Shown piece after piece: positions 44,406-57,719 of a stretch of DNA of 64,000 nucleotides. A program made the translations under genes and the position numbers. The DNA is from Sclerurus mexicanus. Its lineage: Eukaryota; Chordata; Aves; Passeriformes; Furnariidae. Below the pieces are notes generated by a model that was not told where the DNA came from, ran no database searches, and saw only the letters and a program-made list of their open reading frames with translations. The stretch covers positions 1 through 64,000 of the forward strand of contig VWZF01005522.1 in NCBI GenBank assembly GCA_013396755.1, given 5' to 3'. Position 1 is the stretch's first letter. Each line of letters opens with the position of its first letter.

Positions 44406-47400
44406 CCTATTGTTATATACAGGCCTCCTACAGAGTGTTACAGTCCAAAAAAAGACTGTCTGAATAACAAATCCAGCTGCATGCAATCACACTGCTTTAT
44501 TACCCTTCCTAGGTCCCTCCCTGAATATGTCTTTGCCAACATGTCTGCCAAAATGGGAAAATCTAGTTAACAGGTTTTCTATGATCACTTTCATCATGCA
44601 GATGAGTTAATATTTATTCTTGTATTCCCCATACTCATTTGATTTACCTACCTGGGTTCAGGAAGCCATAGTCCAGTTACCTTCAATACAGGCATGATGG
44701 TACAGGCTTCAGGGAAATCTCTAGGAGCATAACAAGGATTCTGGATAAATGCCTACATTGCTAGTGTGTGTTGAAATCAATAGTGAACATCATTATTGCT
44801 ATTGTTTTGTGTGCTAGTTGTATTTAGGCAGACATTGTTATGACAAAATGAAATATAATTACATGTTTTGCTCCACTGTGAATAATATCTCTGAGTCTTC
44901 AAGGCAAATATAATCGATTCCTTAGATGTTAGTAGAGAATCTAGCTTTGACCTCTAGTAATCACAATACTACTACTTATGTAGTGCTGCTACTAAGAAAG
45001 CAGATGAAGATGTTCAAAATCTCAAACCCACAATCTAACAAGGAATCAAGAAAGGTAATAATGTAAATCCAAGGGCACCAGAGTAGTACTATCAGCCTGG
45101 ATGGAAATGATCAGTACAGTTTTTCATTTTATTGTAGTCTCCTGTCAGAAGTTTCAGAAAGTCCTGGAGTTGTCTCTGACAGGGAAGTTTCTGGACAGCA
45201 TTTGTTTAAGCAATATTGGAAATAAAATATTTGTTTTTCTGCTATTCTAACAATAGCCTTGATAACATGCAAATTATACAGTTTGCAGACATATAAAAAA
45301 GCAAAACAGATACAGACATATCTGTCTTTTTCCTGCCTGCTTGCTGCTTAAAATTTGCAGACATATATAGTTAATGATCCTGTGCCACCAATTTTAAATT
45401 ATAAGGCTCTTCTTTTGCTGGGAACTGTTCTTCATCATTATTATCCTCTTTTGTGGAGGTTCACAAATAAAACAGATATTTGGTTTACAACTGAAGTGCT
45501 GAAGTGATACTTAATATAGTGGAAGCTGAGAGTATTCCCCATCAAAACAGAGAAAGCTAGATCATGACACTCTTATTTCACAGAGTCCAACAGAGCCTTT
45601 TTATCTGGGCTCTCCTCTTCCACCAATAATGCTATGGCCTGTTTTTTATAAATTTGTAAAATTAGGCTTAGAGACAGATCCTCAGTTAGAGTACATTTCA
45701 CAGACCATCCTCTAACTGTAATGGAGTTTTACCATGTTTTCAACCCAATTTAATCAGACACAAAGTTAGGCATGTATTCCACGGGGTCATTATAAATTGA
45801 CAAACATACTGACTTCATAGGGTCTTTCAGAAGCTCTTTTCATTGTCTCTTTGCCTGCAATTTTGGTTTATGAGAGCTGTTGTACAGTTTGGCAAGTTAA
45901 TACACTTCTGCTCCTGACTTCTAAATCTCATGGTTATCAATATGAAGAACCAATTAAAATAGAAAAATCAGCTCTTGGCTACCTGCAGAAATGTCTATTT
46001 CTACATTCTACTTTGTAATGCCTAGATTCCAGCTTGGATGACAATGACATGCTATTTAAAAATCATTCTCGTGCTTTCTGAAAAGTATCATTAGACCTGG
46101 CTTAGAACAGCTGCTGTATATTTGGACTTCATTCATTCCTGTATGGATAAAACATTCAAATTTAGATATTTTGTTTCAGTAGATGTCGATGACAGCTTTT
46201 GTTCTCCCTCAAACAACTGTTTATATTTCATTGAAAAATCAAGTGATGAAAATCCTTAAAAATTTGAAAACAGACATTTTTATACAGAAAGATTGTGACA
46301 GCTTTTACCCCAGACTGATAGTAAAAGCAGTTCACATGCTTTCTGTTATTGCCATCCTCCATATGACAGATTCCCTGGCTAAAATACATTTTTCTGTAAT
46401 GCACTCCTGCATCCCACTTCTGGGACTTCTATCTTTAGTGAATCATTGAAGGCTGAGTGTGACTGGGGAACACAACCAGAAGAAGAAAGTAGTGATAGCA
46501 GGAAATCACACTATAACTTCTATGACAGAAGCATTTCTAAATGGAAATACCTATTTTTATTGAGCTTACATGAGATTCCTGTGTGTAGTTTTCCAATTTT
46601 TTAATTGAAGGTTTTCATGGAAACATGTCTGTTTTGAAGAAAAACACATTTAATTAAAACTCAGTTTCCACTAGGAAAACGTGGTGTTTGGTTGTTTTGT
46701 TTTCTTTTTTTGACTACAAAGTGTAGACGTAGCATTCAAGAAGAAAACAAGACAGAACTACTTTGAACACTGCTGAACTCTACAGAATACTTTTACAGAG
46801 GTAGAACAAGCATAAACCACTCTTCTTTACCTGAATCCCCTTTCCATGGCAACTTATTTCCAAGACATTCTACATCCTCAGCTGTGCTTCCACAAATCCT
46901 AAAGGGCACGAAATGCCTTCTTTAGCTTCTTCGCTATTCTGAGAGAGATAGGAACTTGCAGTTTTTTATGGTCAAAGCTTTCAAGCAACAGGAATTAATG
47001 GAAAAAAACCCAAAAAGCTAAACTTATTTTAAGAGGCCTGCAAGAGATATTCAATTCTTTCTACTTTCACAAAAAAAAAAAAAAAAAAGACATTATAAAA
47101 TGAACTTTGAAACAATTTAATTTAAGGAAGACATTTTTATAGTCAACCTGCATGATTTTCAGTGTTCTATTTATATAAAAAAACTCTTAAAGACACATTT
47201 TCACACTATTTTGTCACTAATTTTGACATAATATGAAAATATCAGATCATTAATTATAAGCTGGCATTATGGAATTCACAAAGTATTATTCCCCTGCTCT
47301 TCTAACTGCAGCTCTTACCAGTGTGTTGCTTATGCCTTTGACTGTTAGAATACTGAATTCAAAAATTCTCTAGGAGTTAGTACAATACAAGCATTTTTAC

Positions 47401-48619
47401 AGAGTAGTGCAAAAGCTAAGTCTATAACATATTCCTGGATCTACTTCAAGAAAACTTTTTCAGTAAAAAAGTCTGTTACACTCAGTGATCTTTTTTATCA
47501 AGCTCTACAGAAATTATGGTATTGTAGACTTTCTCAGCAGAAAAATAATAGAAAAAAAAGTTTATTTTAATAGAACTCTTGTACTCATAAGCTTTGTAAA
47601 TATTTTCTTTTAATTTCAGGATAGGATATTTATTGATTGTATCTGAAAGTGAAAAATCTTTCAAAAGTGTTTTCCTCTATAGATCTCGAACCCAAAGATT
47701 TCAAAATGATCTTGCACATACACACTGCTTTCTCTGATAATTATTTAGTTCGTTAAATGTATCTAAATTAATAACAGTTTTACTTCCAAAACTTTTTAGT
47801 CTTGGACAACCATCTCTCCCTCCCACTCTTTGCTGGACATCTCTATCATATTTTAATCATGTCTCAAAAGGGCTTTTTAAACATGTGCTTTCAACTGCTT
47901 TTTTAATCCTTCCAGTTTTGTCAAGTATGTTGTCATTCTGTTGATGGAGTCCTAAAGTTGCATAGAAAAAAACTTGTGAGAAAATCAAGGAAAAATAAAG
48001 TACATACTGAAATACACAAAGATTCATATAAAATTAAAAAGCTCACAAAAATAAATTAGAAAAGGTAGAGCAGTATAGGTCTCTTTGTAAGAAAGACAAC
48101 AATACATTGTTGACATGGAAAGTAATGAATTTGTCTTTTTTCTCTTTTAGATAATCTAACTTGTTTTGAGGCTTTGTAAAAAGTTTAACAATAGCCATAC
48201 ATAGCATAGTATGGCTATTATGTTACTTAAGTACTCACAGTTGTCAAAAAGACAAGAAGCATGCTGCAGAATTCCAACAGTCCTTGGCAGAGCACCCTGA
48301 CTCTTTAGCAGATATCTTCAGGAATCCCTGGAGGAAACACAAAACCTCAAAGAACCTTAATGGGCAAACACAATAGCTGTCTTTTAAAGATTATAAAATG
48401 AGTAATCTAGGTATTAATGCATCAGGCAGACTAACTTCAGTATCAAAAGTGATCCTGCAAAAAATCATGCAAAATATTAAGTATTGAAATGTTCTTGTTG
48501 ATAAAGTGAGAATGCTAACCAACAAATTATTATGCCAATTACATGTGTTTTTTCTTCTTTAGCATGATTTTTAGACAACTTGATAGGAGACAAGTTGCTT
48601 TGAGTAAGGCTTTATTGTG
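44406..48619. other. AT-rich low-copy DNA, no gene seen
   Basis: About 4.2 kb. It includes an A18 run at 47071-47088 and a short G/T-rich patch at 46683-46712. The 88-codon frame at 46183-46449 has no recognisable domain. No named repeat was seen. Confidence 0.55.
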
Positions 48620-48930
48620 TCCTAAATTGTAAGCAAAAAAGAGAACTGTAACCCGGATGCAGTGATTTTGTAAGGTACATACTAACAAACAAAATAATAT
48701 TCAAAGACCAGCCACAGACTTCAGCTGAACTGCAGGACTCTGTCAGTGGCATCTCATAGCCCACCTCTGGAGAGCACACCAGGGAAATGCGGTCCTGAGG
48801 TCCAGAATTCAGGTCCCCCAAGTTCCATGACAAGAGTCGTCTTGAGCACACTGTGAGCCACCTCTTCCCTCAGATATTGCCTGATACTGTTCTCACAGAA
48901 ATCAAGGCGCAAGAAAATTGAAAGGCAAGA
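48620..48930. other. Unidentified segment with balanced base composition
   Basis: This stretch is noticeably less AT-rich than its surroundings and reads like an old repeat or an old coding piece. Two overlapping minus-strand frames (79 and 60 codons, 48612-48851 and 48754-48936) cover it, neither with a domain I know. I cannot assign it to CR1 or to either LTR family. It is listed because it contrasts with the flanks, not because a function can be given. Confidence 0.3.
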
Positions 48931-49572
48931 ATACAAAAGGGGGGAAAATGTGTAGATATAACTACCACAAAATGCATCTCAGCTTGGACTGGATCACAGA
49001 TGGAATGTGAGTCATTGGTGTAATGTAGTTATTGAGAACTAGCAAGCATGTTACATGTAAGACATGAGAATTCCTCAGAACTAGTTATGCTTTGATGGGA
49101 GCACATATGTCTGGTGTTGGAATCCACACCTTAAAAACTGCACGAGGGGTAGGAGTCAGAAAGAGAAAAGTATAATGGATAAAACAAAGCATGGAAGGGG
49201 CTGTAATTCTGTGTGACTGGAAAAAACAACCAGAAGACATGAACACGTCTCTGAAAAGAAAATGCTGACGGATTATTCCATCTGTGTGTTCCTTATGGTC
49301 AGGATGAGCTGTACCAACTTACTTTGCAGAAAATCTTATTTAGAAAAAATATTAATAAAACTAGCAAAAAATCTTTCTAACTTGAGGCTAGTTAAAACAC
49401 TTACGCAAACTGCATCAGAAGGTCATCAAATTCCAAAAAACCAGGATTTTCAAGAACTAATTAAGCAAATATTTTGAAGGGCATCATGTGAAGTATATAC
49501 TTAATTCTGCCTTACAATATAGGACAAATTGCAGTGCCTCTTGCAGCTCTCCCCAGTCCTACATTTTTATTA
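48931..49572. other. AT-rich low-copy DNA, no gene seen
   Basis: No repeat or exon is recognisable. The 71-codon frame at 49262-49477 is unsupported. Confidence 0.5.
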
Positions 49573-49611
49573 CTATATATATATATATACGTAGAGAGAG
49601 AGAGAGAGAGG
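49573..49611 (+). repeat. Compound microsatellite (TA)n-(GA)n
   Basis: About eight TA units, a CGTA spacer, then about ten GA units and GG. It is a pure dinucleotide compound repeat and is likely to vary in length between individuals. Confidence 0.95.
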
Positions 49612-50140
49612 GTTTCAACATCAAGCTCTTTCCACAGGTTACAAAGTAATGACCTGAAAGTCAAATTACTTACATTGATTCATGCTAATGTAATCAAATA
49701 GGTAACTGCTGTTGCTTCTGATAAGGCATAACATGGGCAGGAAAAAGAACATAATTTTGACTTGGGTTTGATACTAATTAAATGCAAAAGATATACTCTC
49801 CTCAGAATTATGATTATTTATTCTGGCTGTCTCCTAGTATGTAAACATTCATCTTCTTGGAGATCTGAGGAACATTTGTATTCCGTATTCATAGTACTCA
49901 GAATGAAAAGAGGATCACACCCACTTTCATAATAAAAAATAAAATAACCATTGCAGTGATTTAGGATTTATTCTTTTGTTTGCCTTTCCATCCCCTGCTG
50001 TTTTGTCAATGGCATAGGGGAACACAGGAGCAGTGAAGAATTTGACACTCACCTTTCTTCCACCTTCAGCCCTTTCACAGACCACAAAAAATCAAGACTG
50101 AATGACAGTCTTTTGTTGATGTGCGACATAAGTTGCTTCT
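49612..50140. other. AT-rich low-copy DNA, no gene seen
   Basis: No named repeat or coding signal is visible between the microsatellite and the G+T island. Confidence 0.55.
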
Positions 50141-50310
50141 GGTTTTGGTTTTGGTTGGATTTAGTTTTTTTAATTGTGATTTAATTTTTGGTTTGGGTTT
50201 TGTTTTGTTGTTGGTGGTGGTGGTTGGTTGGTTGGTTTTTTGTGTTTGGTTGGTTGGTTTTGTTGTTTTGTTTTTTTTCATTTGGAGGTTTTGTTTTTGT
50301 TTTTTAATGT
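50141..50310 (+). repeat. G+T-only low-complexity island
   Basis: About 170 bases of almost only G and T, with GGTTTT units at the left, GTTGTTGGTGG and five GGTT units in the middle, and TTTTGTTTTTG at the right. A few A-containing bases interrupt it around 50159-50187. Frames of 68 codons on both strands are compositional artefacts. This is the longest of the strand-biased islands. Confidence 0.9.
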
Positions 50311-53300
50311 GTCTTTTTGCACCCTGAGCCAGCCCAGGCTCTAAATAGTATCAGTCATAATCACATATGAGTTTCAGGCACCCTTGAGAAATAGGACTTC
50401 CTGACGTGCTCTTCTAGACACAGCAAACAAAAAAATATCAAAATATTATAATTCTTATAATTACCTTCCTTTTCCTTAATCTCTTCTAGGGTGTCTCATG
50501 ACTATCACCATTATCATGTTCACCCTCAGATTCAGGAGTTTTCTACTTAATACTTCTTAGACATGATGTGCCAGCTGGGTGACAGACTTCTTGAGTTCTG
50601 ACAAATTGTTTCCTAAATATTTCCTAAATATGATAGGTAACTGTCTCCTCCTTTCCAGTGGTTACTGGAACCTGAAGATGACAATTTTATGGGCTAGAAG
50701 GTTATTTTCATATAGCACAAGGTTTCTATGACTGAAGTAGTATGCCCCTGTCTTTTCTATAGTCTTTACCAAATATTTTCTCGCTCTTAGAGAGCTCTGC
50801 TTTGCAGTCTGTATTTCCAATTGTCAATTTCTTCAGCACTTCTCAACAGAAAAGTCCTGAATTAAATATTTTTTTTTAAATAATGACATTTAGAAAAGCA
50901 TTAGATTTCTAAGTCATTATCTGTGATATTGGGATATACCTTTATTACCTTTATTCAAATATATGTTTCTATCATTTGGCTGTAAAGCTAGGAATAGAAT
51001 TTAACATTATCCATTATAGTCAGTAAGATGAAGTAATAATTATTACCAGCATAGTAAGAACTTTTATTTTAGTAAGTGACAGGATATAACAAGGTGTGCT
51101 TTGTTGTTCTGTATTAAGTTCACTGAGTTGCCAATAGTTACTGAGAGATTTCAGGTGGTTTTTTTTTCTTTTCTGTGTATAAGTTACTGAAATTCTTTTG
51201 TTCCTTTTCTCTGTACTCATGCTGACTCCTAACTATAAATTTCCAATGTGATTTAAATAATTCACAAAACATGACACCTGCTGATGCCAGGGGAGGATAT
51301 GCTGTGGAGGCATTGTGGTTTCCATTGGAAACCTTACAAAGCTCTGTAGTTTTACATGGGAACATAACACCTTACCCTATGTTTTCCTTTGAACATTAAG
51401 AGTTTTATGAAGCCAGAACTCCCAGTGAGCCTGAGGAACAAAAGAAAAATCTTACCTGAAGTTTAGCAAGGCACTTGATTGTCACACAACTCTGTTAATA
51501 ACTACTGAAGTTTTCAAAACCTTGTGTCAGAACCAATTTTGCCAGTTCACATGTATTTTCCATTGGTTTCATTAGTGCTGGAAAGAGGAGCATGGAATTT
51601 TAGTTGTCATATTTGGACATGGTCCTACTCCTTCAGAAACTCATATGAGAAAATTTGGAGATGATTTTTATTGCCAGATAATCTTGATTAATTGGTTTCT
51701 CTGTTATCCCTCACTAGCTAAGAACTTATATTGTGAAAACTTTAGTACCCTAATCTCTGACCATCACATGTATTCTATCTTTGGAACTTTACAGAGGGGT
51801 GAATAAAGGAGTCTTTGCCTTTATATTGGCTGAGAAGCACCATCAGTGCTTCCTGGATCATTGCAGTTCTTTTCTGGATGACTCATAATTAGCTTCAGAA
51901 GTACAAATTTAGGTTTTTCTAATACGGGCACGTGATTTATTTCATCTTGGAACAGGTCCCTCCATAGCTCATTGACCGCTTTGGAGTATCAGCGATAGGG
52001 AAAGGACCCTCACATCTGTAACTGATCACACACTAATGTGAAGATTCCTGCTGTTCAAAAAAACTACAGATGCAGGAAAAACTCTCACCAGTGGAATTGT
52101 TTGTACCAATGGAATGATAGACCCGATTCTTGGTGGGAAATTGTGTTGGATAATCGCATTTTGCATGTCATAAATATCAGGTTCAGTTGAATGTGAGATT
52201 CTTCTTGCCTTAGTTAGTATAAATGTTACATTCTGTTTAATGGCTACTTCTATCTCCTATTTTTAATACAGACATCTGTATTTTGTTGGTAAGAAATGTT
52301 TTTTCTTAGTGAATTCTTGTCTAGAAGGATGAATTCCACTAACATGTGAAAGCATTAAATTTTTTATGAAAGATGAAATAGAATATTGTGTTGTTTTGAT
52401 TTGGTTTTCCCCTTGTAAATTAAGGATTTCTTATTCATCAACTAAAATTGCTATATTTTTTTCTGGGATTTTTCACCAAATATAAAATAAAAAAATCTAA
52501 AGAAAAAATTGTGTTAATTAATGTTTATTATTTAAATAATTAGAAAGAAAGGTGATAAACAACTGCTTTAAAAAGGAAAGATGCAAATCATACTTAAAAA
52601 ATGAATGTGTTTTCCTTCGTTCATTATTTACATATTACTTTTAGGCATAAAGGGGCAAAATGCCAAAAAAAAGTAGCTACAGTCATAGATGTGGTAAGAA
52701 GACCATTTAATTTTCTGCTTTCAAAGAGGTACTGAACCAGAAATCAGCTTCTGCAGAGATCCTTGGCAAAAGCAAAACACATACTCCTGGTATTTTGTAA
52801 GATATGATGCATTTCTAGATGTCTTCAGCAAAACGGCCATGAAGACTGTTTAAATATGACCTTCACCAGCGATATTCAGAGTTATATTTCATTGCAGCAC
52901 TCTCCTTGTACCAGAATGAAAAGCACTGTGTTTCACCAGCAACTGCCTAGAAACAGTCAGCATGCTGGTGTAACTCACACTTGGATCAATAGCGAAAATA
53001 CATTCAATAGAAAACAAACTGATCCACAAAGGGCAGGCCAGTCACAAGTATCTAGTATTGCACAAGCAACTGTGGAAGAACACTAGAACTCTGGGAATAA
53101 GTTACCCAGAGAGGTCATGTTCACTCCAATGTTCCCTTCAGGTTTGGTTCATTGCCTTCAAAAATTTTATTCTAAATATACAGTTATATAGATTTATTTG
53201 GTGTTCAGTCTTAATATTTTGGATGCACCTGTGGTTTGATAAATCATGATGCTCTCTCATAACTTCACATGGGCTTATGGATGATCATTTGCATGTAAAA

Positions 53301-54239
53301 CTATTTGAAATAGAGGATTTCTGTTGTTGAATGTGTTTCCTAAAAACAGCATCTGGATCTATCTGAGCTTCCGTAGTTAACAGTTTTGCGCACCTGGAGA
53401 ACCCTCTCATTATTGTGACCAGTGCTCCAAATTTTCACCTCTAGAAAGTTTTGAAAAACTGAATGTTAGAAGGAAATAGAAGTCACTTTTGCAATTCTAC
53501 AGAACTACAAGCTATTTCACTTCAAAAAATTGACCAGGAAACAAATTTCATTCCTGAGAGCATCACAGCTATGATATTTAGTCTTTTTCACAGTGCTGAT
53601 AACTGCTTCATCCTTGAGCAAGCTGCCTCCCTGTCTAGCTGAGAGAGAACTTATTTTCATTTCATTAAAAAATACAATCATTTAAGAAATAGTTTTAAAA
53701 AGTTTCATTATTTTGGTAAATAATCCCATTTAACCAAACATTGAGCAAGAACTGTAAAGTTTTTATCCATTCTGGTTTTAATATGCTGTCACTGGGTATT
53801 TTTTTTCTCTTTCTCAATATGTTATTTGCTTTAGTTTGTATTGTTTCCCTGAAACAGCCTCAGGACTGATATTGTCTGCCAGACTGCCCTGTTTTGTTCC
53901 ATACAATTTGCCTGGGGCTAGATGATGATCACTTATTCTTTCTAAGTTTCTGTCATAATGTTTGTTCTCTGATTGCTCTGAACTAAATAAATTATTAAGA
54001 GCCACTGGATTATGCTCTGTACAACATTTGAGCAATACTTCACTTACTTCAATGTAGAGCAAATAATAGCATACATTTGTAGTTAGGAGTTCTTGCATCA
54101 AGTTTCTCATTGTCCTCAGCAAGGCTATTATTTCTCCCAATCACTGACATGCTGACTGCTGCACTGTCTTCCTAATTTATTTTATACTCCTGTCTTTCAT
54201 TGCTATTTTTAAACTGGCATTGCTTCCTAAATTCACAGA
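50311..54239. other. AT-rich low-copy DNA, no gene seen
   Basis: About 3.9 kb of low-copy AT-rich sequence. The 108-codon minus-strand frame at 53814-54140 has no domain I recognise. No interspersed repeat was identified. Confidence 0.55.
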
Positions 54240-54420
54240 TGAAGAAACCAGTGGGTCTGCAGGGAAGCACAAGGCTCCTGTAGCAGCCCTGGGGAGGCTG
54301 CATGCTTCTGGCAGGAGCACCAGGCTGATCCCTGCTTCCTGGCCACTCTGCTTGCCCATGCCATGAGCCCTGTGGAGCTGCCCAAGACAGTTCTGCACCC
54401 TAACTCTTACAGCTAGACAA
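54240..54420. other. Small GC-rich patch, unidentified
   Basis: About 180 bases richer in G+C than the surrounding DNA, with blocks such as GCAGCCCTGGGGAGGCTGCA. A 73-codon minus-strand frame spans it but resembles nothing I know. It could be an old repeat. Confidence 0.3.
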
Positions 54421-54741
54421 GTGATTGCCAGAAATATAAGAAGCCCTTGGTTTTCGTGGTTAGAGGTTTAAGTATTCTCTGAAAAATAGTTACACCACTT
54501 CACAAAAGACAGGTGTGATGACTGGTACCTGGTACCCCTATGTCAAACCAAGGGCTCTCCATCACCCCTTATCACCAGTTGTATTGTGATGGAACTTTCT
54601 AACGAAGCACATTCATCACAGCTCTGCAGCTCTAGGCAGCACCAGCACAGCACACTGCTCAGTCTCAGTTCACTCTGATGCTTGCCTGCCTCCACACATG
54701 CACAACTCTCCTACACTTATGCAGTCAACATTGTCATTCTC

Positions 54742-54786
54742 AATAAAAAAAAATAATAAAAAAACCAAACAAAAAAAACCAAACAA
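54742..54786 (+). repeat. A-rich/A+C low-complexity tract
   Basis: A-runs with AAT units, then two CCAAAC units separated by eight A. It resembles a short version of the A+C island at 20593. Confidence 0.85.
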
Positions 54787-55768
54787 GAGTTATTTTTTCA
54801 CTGAGGGAAAGAACCAAACTTTCTTATTTAGAGTGGGGATATTGACTTATTGTCTGTCTAAATAAAGGAACATGAAGGTTGGCAATTGGTATTTGTCTGT
54901 GTTTCTGTCCTTCAGTTTTCTCAAACCAAGTATCTAAGGGAGACAGCAATAATAAAGAGTGAAAAGAATGTATGTAACAATGGCAAAGAATTAGAAAAAT
55001 AAATAGTTTCCTCTCTTATAAAGCTAAAATTAATTTGATAGCTTTATAAAGAATTAATATTTTAACACAATTCTGTGTAAATACAATGACCCACTTGATA
55101 ATGTATTATCATGACTGATCTGAGCTACTTTAATGTTAAAATAATTGAAAATAAATATTATAAATGTATAAAATTCGAGCATTAAGCTACACAAAGGATA
55201 TAAAAGCACAGTGAGTCATAGATAAAAATGTGTTTTAATTTTTTTGTAATTACTTTCATGTGGATAAAGATTACCTAGGCAAAAGTAGATACATAGAAAT
55301 ATCTTGCAGTGGATATTGGCGGCTCCAATATAAAATAAAGTTTATTGTTGGTTCTTTAAAGTATTATAACATTTATTTTCAGGAAAGTGGAGCATTTCCA
55401 TGGCTATTTTTGAGCATATTTGCCAAGTGACTAGTAGATATATTCCCACAGAAGTAAAAAAATCTATTAAGAAAAAAACAACCAATGTAGTTGCTCTGAT
55501 ATACTGCTTTAAGCAATTACAACAATAATCAATTCCAAAAAAGAACAGAGCAAATGGGTTTGAGAAAATGAGTATCAGTAAATATACACTGTAGAGCACA
55601 TAGACATTGTTATTATAGCCAAACTATGCTCATTCATGCCCAGTAAGTTCATTTATTCATCTCATATCGATGAAATAGAGCAACATATATATAGTCTCCT
55701 TAGAATAGGCACTTCCCAAAGAAGAATACAAAATTAAACATGTAGGTGAGAGGGTGGTTAAACATTAC
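54787..55768. other. AT-rich low-copy DNA, no gene seen
   Basis: Very AT-rich. An 85-codon minus-strand frame (55342-55599) is hydrophobic in parts but unsupported. No repeat was recognised. Confidence 0.5.
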
Positions 55769-55886
55769 TGGTGGTTTTTTTGGTGGGGTATTTTTTGGTG
55801 GAGAAGGTTTGTTTCTGGTTGGTTTTGTTTATTTGTTTGGAGGGGTGGTTTGTTGGATTTTGTTGTTGTTGCTGTTGTTTGTTTTA
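55769..55886 (+). repeat. G+T-rich low-complexity island
   Basis: About 118 bases made mostly of G and T, from GGTGGTTTTTTTGGTGGGG to a TTG/CTG triplet run and GTTTGTTTTAC. It contains more G-runs than the other islands. Confidence 0.88.
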
Positions 55887-57719
55887 CAGCTAACTAGAGG
55901 GTCTGGGAAAAAACCCTAAACTGCAGGAGTAGTTAAAGTCCAGTGTTCAAGCTCATACCCTGACTTTCTTTATTTAGTATATTTTGCTCCATGTTTATAT
56001 GGTTTTAAAAACAGTACAAGGAAGAGATATAGTGGCTTTTTACCTGTGAAGCTCGGGCTATTTTTGCACTGTCAAAAAACTTGATTCTTCATTGCACTCC
56101 TGGGCCTCTGCCTACATATTTTACATATAGCATTAAAGTAATTTTATGTTGGAGTTGCTTTTCTGAATGTTCCTTTCACAACAAAACTCAGCATGGTAGG
56201 GCAGGAGTGGCAGCATCTGCTCTCGCTCCCTCACCTCTTCACCAACACGGTCCCAACAAGATCTGGGAGGAGGGTCTCCAAGCACCCACCCATGACTTAA
56301 TGTCACATCCCCTGGCATTCATTTTACACCTCTGTTTCTTGTCTTAAAAAATAGTGCTGTGGCACAGCCCACATAATATTTTGCAAGCTTTGAATGGGAG
56401 ATGGACAGAAGGGAAGAAAGAAAAAAAAATAAAGAAGAAAAAACAAAGTCTCCAAAACCTCAGACCTAAACTAAACCCCAAACAAGTAAAATCCAATCAC
56501 CACAGTTTAGGTTTGCCAGTATATGCACAGATTCTGTGATTGTGTCCTGTTTTGAAAAATACAGTGAACTTTGTGTGTCATTAATGACATAAGATGAAAC
56601 CTTACCAAATTGTATTGTAAAGTTAAAACAAGACAGTTATAAATAGTTTAATGTCACCCATGTCTTCAAGCAGATTGGATACCAGTCTGGGAAACACATT
56701 TGTTCATGTCTGGGTCTTTCCATATCATGTGTTGGAGGTTCCCTAATGAAGATTAATGACAAAAAGAAAGAAAGTAGAAAAACAACAAGCATATTCATTT
56801 ATAGCTTTATCTAGAATATTCCATGTAAGACACCAAGACATTGGAGAAAATGCTACAACTGAAATACTCTCTTTATCACATAAAGAGTCATTAATCACAG
56901 GAAGACTGTATTTTTTCTTCAGCTTCTGTCATTTTCTAACATGGATTTATAGTTTATTAGACACATGATTTTACAGGCAATAGACAGAAAATTGCCAGTC
57001 ATATACTGCTATTAGAGAAGATTTATTTCTCAGATGAAATTGGCAACGTGCAGCAGATGGTGGCTGAGACCACTCATTGCCAAGAAATAAAAAAAAAATA
57101 AAAATCCATGCACAATATAGGGTTAAGTTTCCATGCAAAGCAATTCTGGTTTAAGCTGACTTCCTCCAAACCTTCATGTGAGCTTCAGTAGCTTTGAAAG
57201 TAATTTCTGAAAATACATCTGAAAAGAATACTTCAAAGCAATATGTCAAACAAAGGAGCAAAATCAAAGGGTATTTTTGGAGCACACCTAGGAAGGTCAG
57301 CTGCGTTTGACTTTCAGAATTACTGGTCCTGCTCCTGGTGAAAAATTTCCTCATCTAAACAGCTTTTAATCTTTTAGTACAAGCCATACAAATTGTGACA
57401 GTGAATAAGACTGCAAAGAAAAAGTATCTAATTCCTCAAAAGAAAACAGTTCTCCATATAATATTTGAATCCAGAATTAAAAACCCAGAGAAGTTCAGAC
57501 ATGTGCATATGTTTTAGTGCTCCTAACAGGGTTATTAATAAAACACTTTGGGCTTCTAAAATAGATTTTTTTTTTTTTTTGTAGAGAAACAACTACAGTA
57601 CTGCATGCACTGGTCACAGTGCATCAGAGGCTTTTTTTAGAATTAGAAGAGAGAAAAATAGGGAAATTTGGATTAATTGTACACATAGAAGATATTTTCT
57701 CTGCTAGAGTTGGTAGGAG
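55887..57719. other. AT-rich low-copy DNA, no gene seen
   Basis: It includes an A/G-rich tract at 56411-56446 and a T15 run at 57566-57580. Frames of 88 codons or fewer are unsupported. Confidence 0.55.

Noticed and set aside
47680..47700. TCTCGAACCCA as a tRNA T-arm
   Set aside because: No matching acceptor, D or anticodon arms around it on either strand.
50075..50327. Repetitive K/T/N/P-rich and V/L/F/G-rich frames
   Set aside because: Both come from one G+T low-complexity island; the residue bias is compositional.
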